Positions 8,138 through 16,850 of a stretch of 64,000 bases of DNA are shown piece after piece; within the stretch, counting starts at the first letter, position 1; each line of letters opens with the position of its first letter. This DNA is from an uncultured Collinsella sp. (GTDB taxonomy: Bacteria > Actinomycetota > Coriobacteriia > Coriobacteriales > Coriobacteriaceae). Below the pieces are notes generated by a model. It had not been told where the DNA came from. It saw only the letters and a list, made by a program, of their open reading frames with translations, and made no database searches. The DNA is taken from positions 62,001-126,000 of the forward strand of contig CASELS010000003.1 of the NCBI GenBank assembly GCA_949288855.1. Reading direction: 5' to 3'. Position numbers and translations under genes: made by a program.

Positions 8138-8888
8138 TTTCGAGGGCGCGAATGGTCTCGGCGTTAGCAATCTCGGTAGACGAGAGCTCCACCTCGTCGT
8201 CGAACTCCTCAGGATCGTAAAGCGGCGTATACCAATCTTGTGCCTCAAAGTAACCCTGAAGATCCTCGTTTTGAAACGTTCGACCATGACGGGCATAGAT
8301 CTCGTTGCGAGCGATAGAGAGCTCCCAATCAGAAAGACCCTCAAGTTCAGAGGTGCTATAGAGATGCGTATCGGAATCGGGAAGAATAAAGCCCTCCGCA
8401 CCGGGGCCCGGCGAGGAAGCTTCGTCATCGGTCGCGACATCTTCACGTTCATCGAGGCCGTCTTGTCGTCCAGTCGCACGTATTGCCGAGGGATTGTCCT
8501 CTCCCTCCTCATCTACGGAGGAGACCTCACCTACACCACCAGGCACCGTGGAAACTCCGTCTGTTGGCGCAGAATCTAAGGAACCCGAAGAGGCAGAGTT
8601 GAGTGCGAACCAGGTACCTCCGGCGGCAAGCACGGCAACAAGCGCGACACCGCAAACGATTGCGACGACCTTACCAGCCCCCGTTCGCGCATGGGAGCCA
8701 TCGTAGCGAATGTAGTCCTGCGGCATCGAGGGAGGCAGAGGCGCCATATTGGGCGCCGTATCACCGCTCAAACCATTGGAATCTCGATACCTCGAGTCAG
8801 AAGCACGATTGACGCGCGCACCGCAGACGTTGCAGAACTTCGCGCCCTCGTCCAGCTCGGCACCGCATTTCATGCAGAACACGGTCAT
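8127..8888 (-). CDS. Zinc-ribbon, single-pass membrane protein with C-terminal YARHG domain
   Basis: The 253-aa protein opens with a zinc ribbon: two CxxC pairs (MTVFCMKCGAEL, KFCNVCGARV) within residues 5-24. A hydrophobic helix follows at about 72-94 (VVAIVCGVALVAVLAAGGTW), then an acidic, low-complexity linker. The C-terminal YARHG domain is at about 180-225 (SIARNEIYARHGRTFQNEDL). Topology would put the ribbon in the cytoplasm and YARHG outside. YARHG domains are extracellular modules of unknown function often found on such zinc-ribbon membrane proteins in Gram-positives. It is flanked by pepP and efp and no operon partner is obvious. Confidence 0.85.
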   Translation of the reverse strand: MTVFCMKCGAELDEGAKFCNVCGARVNRASDSRYRDSNGLSGDTAPNMAPLPPSMPQDYIRYDGSHARTGAGKVVAIVCGVALVAVLAAGGTWFALNSASSGSLDSAPTDGVSTVPGGVGEVSSVDEEGEDNPSAIRATGRQDGLDEREDVATDDEASSPGPGAEGFILPDSDTHLYSTSELEGLSDWELSIARNEIYARHGRTFQNEDLQGYFEAQDWYTPLYDPEEFDDEVELSSTEIANAETIRALENAE

Positions 8889-8912
8889 ACCCCCCTTGAC
8901 ACTGAAGACGCG

Positions 8913-10043
8913 CTAGCAGTCGATGATCTGCAGATCATGCGGGCTCGTGGTGAAAGGCTCAAAGCCGTCCTCGGTGACCACGCCGTAGTCCTCAAGGCGC
9001 ACGCCGCCCACACCGGGAAGGTAAACGCCCGGCTCGACGGTGATGACGGCGCCTGCCTCCACCCTGTTGCTGCGACGACCGAAATTGGGCAGCTCATGGA
9101 TATCGATACCGACGCCGTGGCCAAGGCCATGTCCGTAATAGTCGCCGTAGCCCGCGTCGGAGATGATCTTGACCGAGAGCTCGTGAATGTCCTTGCCATC
9201 GACGCCGCCATGGATAGCACGGACGCACTCCTCGTGCGTACGCTGGACGAGGTCGTAGATCTTGCGCTGCTCCTCGGTCGGCTCGCCCAGAACGACGGTA
9301 CGCGTCATATCGGAATCGTAATCACTAAGGCGCGCGCCGTAATCCATGAGGACAAAATCGCCCTTCTCGACCACGCGGTCCGAAGGAATGGCATGTGGAT
9401 TGGCGGTGTTGGGACCGGAGGCGACGATGGTGCCGAAGGCGAGCCCGTCAGCGCCCTGGGCGTACATGTAGTTCTCAAGCTCGAGCTTGATTTCCTTCTC
9501 GGTCAGACCCGGCTTGATGAACTCGAGCATATGGGCAAACGCGGCGTCAGTAATAGCCTGAGCGCGGCGCATAAGCTCAATCTCCTCGGCGTCCTTGATG
9601 GCGCGCATCTGACGGAGGTCACCGTGCATCAAAGCAATACCGCAGCAAAGAGACGCGTCCTCGATCGCGCGCGTAAGCCCGTTATAGAAGGCGAGCTCCA
9701 TGGTGTCCTCGACCGCAATGACGCGGCAGTGCTCAAGGCACGCATGGTCGGCAACCCATTTGGGGATGTCGAAACCATCCATATCGAGCTTCCACTCATG
9801 ACCCTCGGGCATATGCTCCTCGAAGCTATTGAAATAGCGGGAGTCAGTGTGCAGGTAAGCGCTCGTGCGAGAGATGAGGGCGCAGTGCGGGAGCTCACCG
9901 GTAAAGTCAAAAACGCCCTCGGCACCCGTGAGCCAGCGGAGATTAGCCTCGTCGCGAATGATCACGGCGTCGTAGCCGCGCTCCTCCATAAGAGTGCGCA
10001 CGCGAGCAACGCGACCAGCGGGCCCGTTCATGATTTCAGTCAT
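8913..10043 (-). CDS. Xaa-Pro aminopeptidase/dipeptidase (M24 family)
   Basis: This cytoplasmic M24 metallopeptidase cleaves peptides at proline. The 376-aa protein has a creatinase-like N-terminal domain (about 1-135) and a pita-bread catalytic domain. The expected dinuclear metal ligands are present: two Asp in MDYGARLSDYDSDMTRT, His in YGHGLGHGVGIDIHE, and two Glu in TVEPGVYLPGVGGVRLED. The ATG at 10043 follows GGAGGAGATCAT. It starts 34 bp after the end of aroB. Whether it prefers dipeptides (PepQ) or longer peptides (PepP) cannot be told from the sequence. Confidence 0.93.
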   Translation of the reverse strand: MTEIMNGPAGRVARVRTLMEERGYDAVIIRDEANLRWLTGAEGVFDFTGELPHCALISRTSAYLHTDSRYFNSFEEHMPEGHEWKLDMDGFDIPKWVADHACLEHCRVIAVEDTMELAFYNGLTRAIEDASLCCGIALMHGDLRQMRAIKDAEEIELMRRAQAITDAAFAHMLEFIKPGLTEKEIKLELENYMYAQGADGLAFGTIVASGPNTANPHAIPSDRVVEKGDFVLMDYGARLSDYDSDMTRTVVLGEPTEEQRKIYDLVQRTHEECVRAIHGGVDGKDIHELSVKIISDAGYGDYYGHGLGHGVGIDIHELPNFGRRSNRVEAGAVITVEPGVYLPGVGGVRLEDYGVVTEDGFEPFTTSPHDLQIIDC

Positions 10044-10077
10044 ATGATCTCCTCCAGATTATCGTCTAGGTTGCAAG

Positions 10078-11187
10078 TTATTGCCCAGCATCTTCTAACA
10101 GCTCGGCGCGGGATGCGAGGTACGCCTCCGCGTGACGACGCAGCACCTCGTCGTCCACGTTGACGAGACGAATGGAGCCAAAGCCCTTGGGGAGCGCGAA
10201 GAACAGTCGGTTGGACCAGCGCGCATTCTCCTCCTCCAGAGCCTTTAGGAATTCCTCCACATCGATATCGAATGCAAGCTCCTCGACTCCAAGGTCCTCG
10301 AGCGCGTCATCGAGCGCAAAAACCTCCTCGACGGAAAACTTGCCCGCCTCGGTGGCGAGACGCGCCTCAAAGCGCATGCCCTCGGCGAGAAGCTGCCACC
10401 AGGGGACGAAGACGTTTCTGCGCGCAAGACACGCGCGAAGCGCGCGGGCGGTTGAGACGCCAAAGGAGAGGGCGTGGCGTGCCGACGGATTTGCAGATGC
10501 AACGACGCTGCGTCGGCAGGTCTGCGCATTGCAGACGGCATCGACGATGGCGACAGGGTCGCCCTCCCCTATCTTTGCGGCGTGATCTTTGAGGCGGTCC
10601 CAGGAGCGCTTACTGTCGGCGAGCGCGGCGCCCAGGAGCAAGACGTTGCCGGCAGGCTCTGGGTCACCGCTCAGCAGCGAGACGTCGCAGAACACCATCG
10701 ATGGCTCCGGTCGGAGCAGCACGTGTCCGTCGGTGCCCGCCACATCGATCGGCTCGGATGCGGTGGCAGCGCAAACCATGCCCTCAAGTTCGGTGGGAAC
10801 AAGCACGCAGGGGGTGGACCCGCACCAAAGGCGTGCAACATACGCACCAAGCGACGTCACGCGGACACCACCCGCCGCCACAATAACATCGTCTGCCGTG
10901 ATCTGAACTGAGCCGAGCAGCGCCAGCACCTCGCTGATGACCTCAAACGTGATCGATTCGGCTGCAGGGGCCTGCCAGCGTTCGATCTTGAAGCCGGCAT
11001 CGATGAGCTCATGCGCGATCCGGGTGGAAACCTCTTGGGGAAGCGAGGGATCTTCTACCACAAAGGCGCGGACGGGGCGCCCGACAACGCCTCGCGAGAT
11101 ACGGCTGAACTCACTCAGCGCGTCAGGCCCGATGCGAAAGTCAACACTTCGACCGCCGAAGTTCAGCACGAGTCGTTTTACCGTCAT
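10078..11187 (-). CDS. AroB (3-dehydroquinate synthase) homologue lacking catalytic residues
   Basis: The protein (369 aa from the ATG that overlaps the aroK stop as ATGA) aligns along its whole length with 3-dehydroquinate synthase. The key motifs are altered. The NAD-binding GGGVVGD reads AGGVRVT. The DSSVGGKT segment reads CAATASEP. The LAEVIKYG zinc-ligand Glu segment reads LLLGAALADS. The His pair of GHTFGHA reads GVSTARA, and the later LHGEAV His is also missing. What remains is the scaffold (VLVPTELEG, ARHALSFG, LLAEGMRFEARLA, FFALPKGFG). From family knowledge this should not make dehydroquinate. It is intact as an ORF and coupled to aroK, so it probably has a non-enzymatic or different role. 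Confidence 0.75.
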   Translation of the reverse strand: MTVKRLVLNFGGRSVDFRIGPDALSEFSRISRGVVGRPVRAFVVEDPSLPQEVSTRIAHELIDAGFKIERWQAPAAESITFEVISEVLALLGSVQITADDVIVAAGGVRVTSLGAYVARLWCGSTPCVLVPTELEGMVCAATASEPIDVAGTDGHVLLRPEPSMVFCDVSLLSGDPEPAGNVLLLGAALADSKRSWDRLKDHAAKIGEGDPVAIVDAVCNAQTCRRSVVASANPSARHALSFGVSTARALRACLARRNVFVPWWQLLAEGMRFEARLATEAGKFSVEEVFALDDALEDLGVEELAFDIDVEEFLKALEEENARWSNRLFFALPKGFGSIRLVNVDDEVLRRHAEAYLASRAELLEDAGQ

Positions 11188-11753
11188 ATAAGACCACGCT
11201 CCAAAAGCATCTCTGCACACAAGTACGAAACATCTTCGAACGTTTTACCCCGAATGTCGAGTGTCAGGTCGGCAGCCCCCACATATAGCGGACGGCGATG
11301 GTCGAAGAGCCTCGCCGCATGGGCGCGCGACTTGAAATCGGGACGAGCGGCGATCGAACGAATCTGCCGCAAGGAGTCGGAAAAGTCTCCCTCAAGGTAG
11401 ACCACCGTACCCATGGCATGCATGAGATCGATATTCTCCGGCGTCTCGACGATGCCACCGCCACAGGACACAAGCAGACTCTGCTCGCTCTTGAGACTTC
11501 TCAGCGCCGCAGTCTCACGCTTGCGAAACGATGCCTCGCCCTCTTCGCGAAAGATTCGCGCGATAGACCTGCCACAGCGACGTTCAACGAGTCGGTCGGT
11601 ATCAACAAAGGGGCGATGGAACATATCGCCCAAGTTACGGGCCAAGGTGGACTTACCGGCTCCCAAGAAGCCGATAAAGAAGATATGGTCGCAACCATGT
11701 TTGACGAACGAGCCCTCGCGTCCCTCAGGTGCTCGCTCGACCTCCGCGCACAT
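11184..11753 (-). CDS. aroK: Shikimate kinase
   Basis: Shikimate kinase phosphorylates shikimate at O3 in chorismate synthesis. The 189-aa P-loop protein shows Walker A GFLGAGKST (about residues 28-36) and the substrate-binding DTD Asp (about 51). The EGEASFRKRE Arg, the CGGGIV triple-glycine and a C-terminal RRPLY Arg are also present, all as in active AroK. Only its partner AroB looks inactive. The ATG at 11753 sits directly after a GTAGGGG sequence, shorter spacing than ideal, but no better start exists before the P-loop. Confidence 0.85.
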   Translation of the reverse strand: MCAEVERAPEGREGSFVKHGCDHIFFIGFLGAGKSTLARNLGDMFHRPFVDTDRLVERRCGRSIARIFREEGEASFRKRETAALRSLKSEQSLLVSCGGGIVETPENIDLMHAMGTVVYLEGDFSDSLRQIRSIAARPDFKSRAHAARLFDHRRPLYVGAADLTLDIRGKTFEDVSYLCAEMLLERGLI

Positions 11754-11756
11754 CCC

Positions 11757-12254
11757 CTACTCCTCGCAGGGAACGTTTTTCAGCGCGCGCCGCTCAAAGA
11801 TGCGGAAGATATGCGTGTACCAGAGGTCGACCGTCGTCTGCGGCTTCACGAGGATGCTGTCGATGCCGGCAAAGTTACCCGCCCACACATCGGTGTAGAG
11901 CTGGTCGCCGACCATGACGGCCTCATCACGCGCAACTCCAAGGTGCTTGAGTGCACGGTCGAGCGCAAAGGGAAGCGGCTTGCAGGCAAAGCAGATGGCC
12001 TTAAGGCCGAGCTCACGTGCGGAACGCTCTACCTGGTCCTTATGCCAGTTGTTGGAGACCATGTAGAGCGAAAATCCGCGCTTACGAGCGGCATCGAGCC
12101 AAGCGGCCACCGACTCCGATGCATCGTGGCGGTCGCGAGGAACCAGCGTGTTGTCGCGATCGAGCAGAATGGCACGCTTGCCAGAACGCCAGAGCTCATC
12201 GAGGTCGATGAGCTCAACGCGCGCGACGTAACGATCGGGTGCGAACAGGGACAT
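11757..12254 (-). CDS. YqeG-family HAD-type phosphatase
   Basis: This is a 165-aa HAD superfamily IIIA phosphatase of the YqeG type, substrate unknown. HAD motif I is AILLDRDNTLVPRD (about 25-38), motif II the Ser/Asn in YMVSNN, motif III the Lys region CKPLPFAL, and motif IV MVGDQLYTDVWAGN. The ATG at 12254 starts 1 bp after the mltG stop. Sequence upstream in the same frame is the antisense-like Arg/Ser shadow of mltG. YqeG genes commonly neighbour aroK/aroB or ruvX-region genes in Gram-positives. Confidence 0.9.
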   Translation of the reverse strand: MSLFAPDRYVARVELIDLDELWRSGKRAILLDRDNTLVPRDRHDASESVAAWLDAARKRGFSLYMVSNNWHKDQVERSARELGLKAICFACKPLPFALDRALKHLGVARDEAVMVGDQLYTDVWAGNFAGIDSILVKPQTTVDLWYTHIFRIFERRALKNVPCEE

Positions 12255-12255
12255 A

Positions 12256-13521
12256 TCAGCGGTTCTCCTCGATGGCGGCAAGGTGCCCGTCATAGGTCTC
12301 CGAGAACCATTCGTCTTCGGTCGTGATGAAGAAGTAGAGGTAATCCGTCTCAGGCGGATTAAACGTCGCCTCAATGGACTCGAGCGAGGGCGAGCAGATG
12401 GGCGTCGGCGGGAGCCCATGGTTCTTATAGGAGTTGTACGGGCTCTCCTGGTCAAGGTCGTCCGCCGTTACGGCACCACCGGTGACATACATCATCGTTG
12501 CGTCGCTCTGAAGCGGCATACCCGCCTCGAAACGGTTGTAGAACGTAGAGGCTACCTTGCCGCGCTGCTCGGCGGTAAGACCCTCGCGCTCGACGATAGA
12601 GGCAAGGTTGATGAAGTCGTAATCGCTCATCTCCACCCCGTAGCGCTCCTGGATGGTCGCGCGAGCGGAGTCGAAGTCAAGGGAAGCGACCTCAAGCTCG
12701 AACTGATCGAGCATAGCGCGGATAACCTGATCGGCCGTAGGCGTAGAAGTGAACGAATAGGTCTTGGGATAGAGGTAGCCCTCGAGCGAATCGTCGGCCA
12801 CGCCCTCGAGGAACGGGTAATCCGCAACGTAGTTGGAGGCCTTTGCCTGAGCGAGGAAGTCGTCAGAAGAGATGCCGTAGGCCTCCTCGACGCGCGCGGC
12901 GGTTTGCGCGGTCGTCAGGCCCTCGGCGATAGTAACGGAAGTACCCTCGACGTTAGGGCCCGCGACCAGCTGGGCGACGACATCCGCAGGGTCCTCGAGC
13001 GTGGTGAAGAGATAGTCGCCGGGCTTGAGTGAGGTGTCTGCGTTTTGAGCCTTCACCTCAGCGTAATATGTCTTTGGATCGGGGATGACACCAGCTTCGG
13101 AGAGGATGCTCGCGATCTGGTCGCCAGAGGCGCCCTCAGGAATGTTGACCTGGACCTCAATGCCGGCCTCGACCTGGGGCTCGTCAGACCCGCCCATAAA
13201 CAGGTTAGTGATAGCGGGGAGAGCGAACAGGAGGAAGGCCGCGACGATGGCGATTGCGACAACAACGGCGATGCCCACCGGCACGGGCGAGGTCTTCTTA
13301 GGCGCAGCGGAACGACGCGCATAGGCGGGCTGAACGCGCGAGGAGGAATGGGTCCCACCCGTACGGGAATACGATGAGGGGCGATAGCTGGAGCTCGGCG
13401 AAGCGCTCTGAGTGCTGCGGAAGCGCGTGCCCTGAGGACGGCTTGCCGCAGGTCGGGCGTGGCGGGGGGTGTTCTGGTTATCGATGGGCACGGTCTCCCC
13501 TTTTGGTCGAATCGGATACAT
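12256..13521 (-). CDS. mltG: Endolytic murein transglycosylase MltG
   Basis: MltG is a membrane-anchored lytic transglycosylase that cuts nascent glycan strands and sets their length. The protein is about 421 aa. It has a Ser/Arg-rich cytoplasmic N-terminus (about 1-75), one transmembrane helix (about 80-105, GIAVVVAIAIVAAFLLF), a LysM-like region, and the YceG domain with the catalytic Glu in NLASIVEREG. The invariant GLPPTPICSPSL loop is also present. The start is uncertain: ATG at 13521 has only GGAAAA in front, and a GTG 30 bp further in follows AAAGGGGAG at short spacing. Confidence 0.92.
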   Translation of the reverse strand: MYPIRPKGETVPIDNQNTPRHARPAASRPQGTRFRSTQSASPSSSYRPSSYSRTGGTHSSSRVQPAYARRSAAPKKTSPVPVGIAVVVAIAIVAAFLLFALPAITNLFMGGSDEPQVEAGIEVQVNIPEGASGDQIASILSEAGVIPDPKTYYAEVKAQNADTSLKPGDYLFTTLEDPADVVAQLVAGPNVEGTSVTIAEGLTTAQTAARVEEAYGISSDDFLAQAKASNYVADYPFLEGVADDSLEGYLYPKTYSFTSTPTADQVIRAMLDQFELEVASLDFDSARATIQERYGVEMSDYDFINLASIVEREGLTAEQRGKVASTFYNRFEAGMPLQSDATMMYVTGGAVTADDLDQESPYNSYKNHGLPPTPICSPSLESIEATFNPPETDYLYFFITTEDEWFSETYDGHLAAIEENR

Positions 13522-13644
13522 ACACGTTTTTCCAACGACCAGTGTAGCGTATATCCGGAATAACCTTAAACCTTTCATCGAACCTTGAGGGTTTCAACAA
13601 AGGTCAAGGACTGCAAGATGAAAAGCGAGCTAATCCAAGAAGTC

Positions 13645-14061
13645 TTACTTTGCAGAGCGGACATCGAGCCAGGTCTGCAGGAAGAGGCTCGCCGCTACCA
13701 TATCGACCTTGCCGCGCATGGCCTTCTCGTTCAAACCCTGCTCTCGCAAGATACGTTTGGCTTCCGATGAAGAGAGCCTCTCGTCTACAAACTCGACGGG
13801 AAGCTGAGCCGCTCGACCGATAGCGAGAGCCTGCTCCTCAATACGCGCAGCTTGAGGGCCCTTCTCCCCCGCCAGAGTCATGGGCCTCCCGCAAACCAAG
13901 ACATCGGGCTCATAGTCCTCGATAAGAAGCCTGAAGGTCCGGGCGAAGGAAAGAACCTCCGAGGCGGGCAGCACTTTGACCGGCGAGGCGATGCGACCCG
14001 AGGAGTCCGAGACCGCGATCCCTACACGCTTCTCGCCAATATCGAGCGCCATGGCGACCAT
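13645..14061 (-). CDS. ruvX: RuvX/YqgF-family pre-16S rRNA nuclease
   Basis: YqgF proteins have an RNase H fold; E. coli YqgF has been assigned to processing of the 16S rRNA 5' end, and the family is also called a Holliday-junction-resolvase homologue. The 138-aa protein shows the first-strand MALDIGEKRVGIAVSD motif with its catalytic Asp (about 4-19). The middle carries PDVLVCGRPMTLAG, then FVDERLSSSEA, then KVDMVAASLFLQTWLD. It lies between alaS and mltG, which is the usual Gram-positive order alaS-ruvX-mltG. Confidence 0.94.
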   Translation of the reverse strand: MVAMALDIGEKRVGIAVSDSSGRIASPVKVLPASEVLSFARTFRLLIEDYEPDVLVCGRPMTLAGEKGPQAARIEEQALAIGRAAQLPVEFVDERLSSSEAKRILREQGLNEKAMRGKVDMVAASLFLQTWLDVRSAK

Positions 14062-14123
14062 AATCGCACCTGAACCTTTCGAGAAGAAGAGGGCGGCCCA
14101 CCGGACCGCCCCGTTACACCCTG

Positions 14124-16784
14124 TTACGCGCCAAGCTCGGCACGCGCCGCGGCAAGTGCGTCGGCAATACCCGCGGGGTTCTTGCCGCCGGCCTGCGCCA
14201 TCGTGGGCCTGCCACCGCCACCGCCACCAACAAGCGGTGCGATCTTCTTGATGACGTCGCCCGCCTTGAAGCCCGCGGAAACGGCCTCATCGGTTGCGCC
14301 GGCAAGAAGCGCAGGCTGACCCTTGCTCGTCACCGTAGCAAGCACGCACGCGACAGGACCCGTGACCTTCTGGCGGATGGTATCCCAGACGTTGCGGAGA
14401 TCTGCCGCCTCGAGCCCCTTGAGCTCAGCGATGACGAGCTTGTAAGCGCCCATATCCGCAGCGCTGTCGATTGCCTGCGAGATCGCATCAGAGGAACCGC
14501 CGGTAAGCGCCGCCTTGAGCTTCTGCTCGGTGGCGCGCAGCGTATCCTGAAGGGAGGAGAGACGTGCGGGAACCTCGTCGACGCGACACTTGAGCTCAAG
14601 CGCGGTATCCGCAAGGATGCGAGCGCGCTCATCGAGATAGGCAATGGCGCCCTCACTAGCTACAGCCTCGATGCGACGCACGTTGGAACCCGTCGACGAC
14701 TCAGAAGTAATGCGGAACAGACCGATCTCGGCGGTGTTGCGCGCATGCGTGCCGCCGCAGAGCTCGCGGGAGAAGGGCTGCTCCTCCTCGCCCACCGAGA
14801 CGACGCGCACGCGCTCGCCGTACTTCTCACCAAAGAGGGCAACGGCACCGGCGGCCTTGGCCTCGTCGATGCCCATCTCGACCGTCACCACGGGTTTGGC
14901 GGCAAAGATCTCACGGTTGACAAGGTCCTCGACGGCATGGAGCTGCTCGGCGGAGAGAGCGTCGAAATGCGTAAAGTCAAAGCGCAGGTGGTCGGGAGTC
15001 ACGAGCGAACCGGCCTGGTTCACGTGGTCGCCGAGCACCTCTTTAAGGGCAGCGTCGAGCAGGTGGGTCGCAGTGTGGTTGCGACGCAGCAGCTCACGGC
15101 GGTGATGGTCGACGCACGTGGTAACGACATCACCCTCATGAAGCTCGCCCGTCTCAACGTGGGCGACATGAGCGTAGAGACCGCCCTTGCCCTTGGTGTC
15201 AGAGATCGAAACCTCGACACCGTCGGCATGAAGCGCTCCGGTATCGCCCACCTGACCGCCCATCTCGGCGTAGAAGGAAGTGCGGTCAAGAACGACCTCG
15301 ACGTCCTCACCGGCATACGCTGCGTTGACGCGCTCACCGCCACGCACAATCGCAAGCACGCGGGCACCTTCAAGGGCATCAGCGTCGTAGCCGCAGAACT
15401 CAGTCGCGGGAAGGGTGTCGGCAAGCTCGGACCAAATGTTGTTGAACGAGCCCCAGGCATCGCCCTTCACATTGGCACGGGCGCGCTCGCGCTGAGCCTC
15501 CATCTCGCGGTTGAAACCGTCGATGTCGACCGCATGTCCCGCACCCTCGGCAATCTCGACGGTAAGGTCAATGGGGAAACCGAAGGTGTCGTGAAGCATG
15601 AAGGCGGACGCGCCGTCGAGCGTCTCGCCGTCGCCGAGCTTAGCGAGAGCCTCGTCCAGGTAAACGCGGCCGTTGCCGAGCGTATTGGAGAAGCGCTCCT
15701 CCTCGGCCGAGACGATGCCCTTGACGAGCGACGCGTTCTTGATGAGCTCGGGGTACGCATCTCCCATGAGCTCGTTTACGCGATCGATGAAGCGCGTGAG
15801 GAAGGCGCCCTCGATGCCAATGAGACGACCATGGAACACGGCGCGGCGCAGCAGGCGACGGAGCACGTAACCGCGCCCCTCGTTGCCGGGCAGGATGCCG
15901 TCGGAGATCATGAAGTCGACGGAGCGAGCATGGTCGGCGATGATGCGGAGGCTACGGCTCGGACCGGTGTAATCGTCACCCACATACGTGACGCCCGAAA
16001 TCTCCTCACCCAGACGAATGAGCCCCTGCATGATGTCGCTGTCGTAGAAAGAGCTCTTGTGCTGCATGATGGCGCTCATGCGCTCGAGACCCATGCCGGT
16101 ATCGAGGTTGCGGTGCGGCAGCTCCGGCATGGAGCCGTCCTCCTGGCGGTCGAACTGGGTGAACACGAGGTTCCAGTACTCGAGGAAGCGATCGCAGTCG
16201 CAACCGGGCGCGCAGTCAGGACGACCGCAGCCCACATCCTCGCCCTGATCGTAATAGATTTCTGAACAGGGGCCACAAGGACCGGTGGGGCCGGCAGCCC
16301 AGAAATTGTCATCCTCGCCAAGACGCGAGATGTGGCTCTCCTCCACGCCGAGCTTGCGCCAGATCTCAAACGTCTCGTCATCGTCGGTAAAGACGGTGAA
16401 GTACAGGCGCTCGATGGGAAGGTGGAAAACCTCGGTGGAAAGCTCGAGAGCCCAAGAGCAGGCCTGCTCCTTTGAGACGCCGCCAAACGAGAAGTTACCG
16501 AGCATCTCAAAGAACGAGGCGTGGCGGCCGTCGGAACCGATGATGTCGATGTCGTTGGTGCGGACGCACTTCTGGCAGGACGTGGCGCCGATCTCGCGCA
16601 TGGTCTTACTGCCCTGGTAATACGCTTTGAACTGGTTCATGCCGGCGTTCGCGAGAAGAAGCGAGGGATCGTCGGGGATGAGCGACGAGCTCGGGAAGAG
16701 CTTGCACCCGCGGTCCTCAAAGAATTTGAGGAATGCGGAGCGAATCTCTGCCGTGGTCATCGTGGGAAAATCGGCTGCAGCCAT
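14124..16784 (-). CDS. alaS: Alanyl-tRNA synthetase
   Basis: AlaRS charges tRNA-Ala and edits mis-charged Ser and Gly. The 886-aa protein has the class II catalytic core at the N-terminus (FFEDRGCKLFPSSSLIPDD, then the GMGLERMSAIMQ motif 3). The editing domain has the HTATHLL zinc-ligand pair, and Cys and His lie in ELCGGTHARNTAEIG. A C-terminal DHHA1/C-Ala domain ends in a Gly-rich GGGGGGRPTMAQAGG stretch. All domains of the long bacterial form are present. It starts 66 bp downstream of the AI-2E permease, where a separate promoter seems likely. Confidence 0.98.
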   Translation of the reverse strand: MAAADFPTMTTAEIRSAFLKFFEDRGCKLFPSSSLIPDDPSLLLANAGMNQFKAYYQGSKTMREIGATSCQKCVRTNDIDIIGSDGRHASFFEMLGNFSFGGVSKEQACSWALELSTEVFHLPIERLYFTVFTDDDETFEIWRKLGVEESHISRLGEDDNFWAAGPTGPCGPCSEIYYDQGEDVGCGRPDCAPGCDCDRFLEYWNLVFTQFDRQEDGSMPELPHRNLDTGMGLERMSAIMQHKSSFYDSDIMQGLIRLGEEISGVTYVGDDYTGPSRSLRIIADHARSVDFMISDGILPGNEGRGYVLRRLLRRAVFHGRLIGIEGAFLTRFIDRVNELMGDAYPELIKNASLVKGIVSAEEERFSNTLGNGRVYLDEALAKLGDGETLDGASAFMLHDTFGFPIDLTVEIAEGAGHAVDIDGFNREMEAQRERARANVKGDAWGSFNNIWSELADTLPATEFCGYDADALEGARVLAIVRGGERVNAAYAGEDVEVVLDRTSFYAEMGGQVGDTGALHADGVEVSISDTKGKGGLYAHVAHVETGELHEGDVVTTCVDHHRRELLRRNHTATHLLDAALKEVLGDHVNQAGSLVTPDHLRFDFTHFDALSAEQLHAVEDLVNREIFAAKPVVTVEMGIDEAKAAGAVALFGEKYGERVRVVSVGEEEQPFSRELCGGTHARNTAEIGLFRITSESSTGSNVRRIEAVASEGAIAYLDERARILADTALELKCRVDEVPARLSSLQDTLRATEQKLKAALTGGSSDAISQAIDSAADMGAYKLVIAELKGLEAADLRNVWDTIRQKVTGPVACVLATVTSKGQPALLAGATDEAVSAGFKAGDVIKKIAPLVGGGGGGRPTMAQAGGKNPAGIADALAAARAELGA

Positions 16785-16827
16785 GGAAAGCCTCTTCCTG
16801 GTAACGAAAATGCTGTCAAACGAATGA

Positions 16828-16833
16828 ATTATA
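16828..16833 (-). promoter_or_regulatory. Candidate -10 element for alaS
   Basis: A perfect TATAAT on the minus strand (16828-16833) lies 44 bp upstream of the alaS ATG. The -35 at 17 bp is poor. A TTGACA at 16814-16819 lies downstream of it and has no matching -10. Confidence 0.4.
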
Positions 16834-16850
16834 ACGAAAACCGAGGTCCG

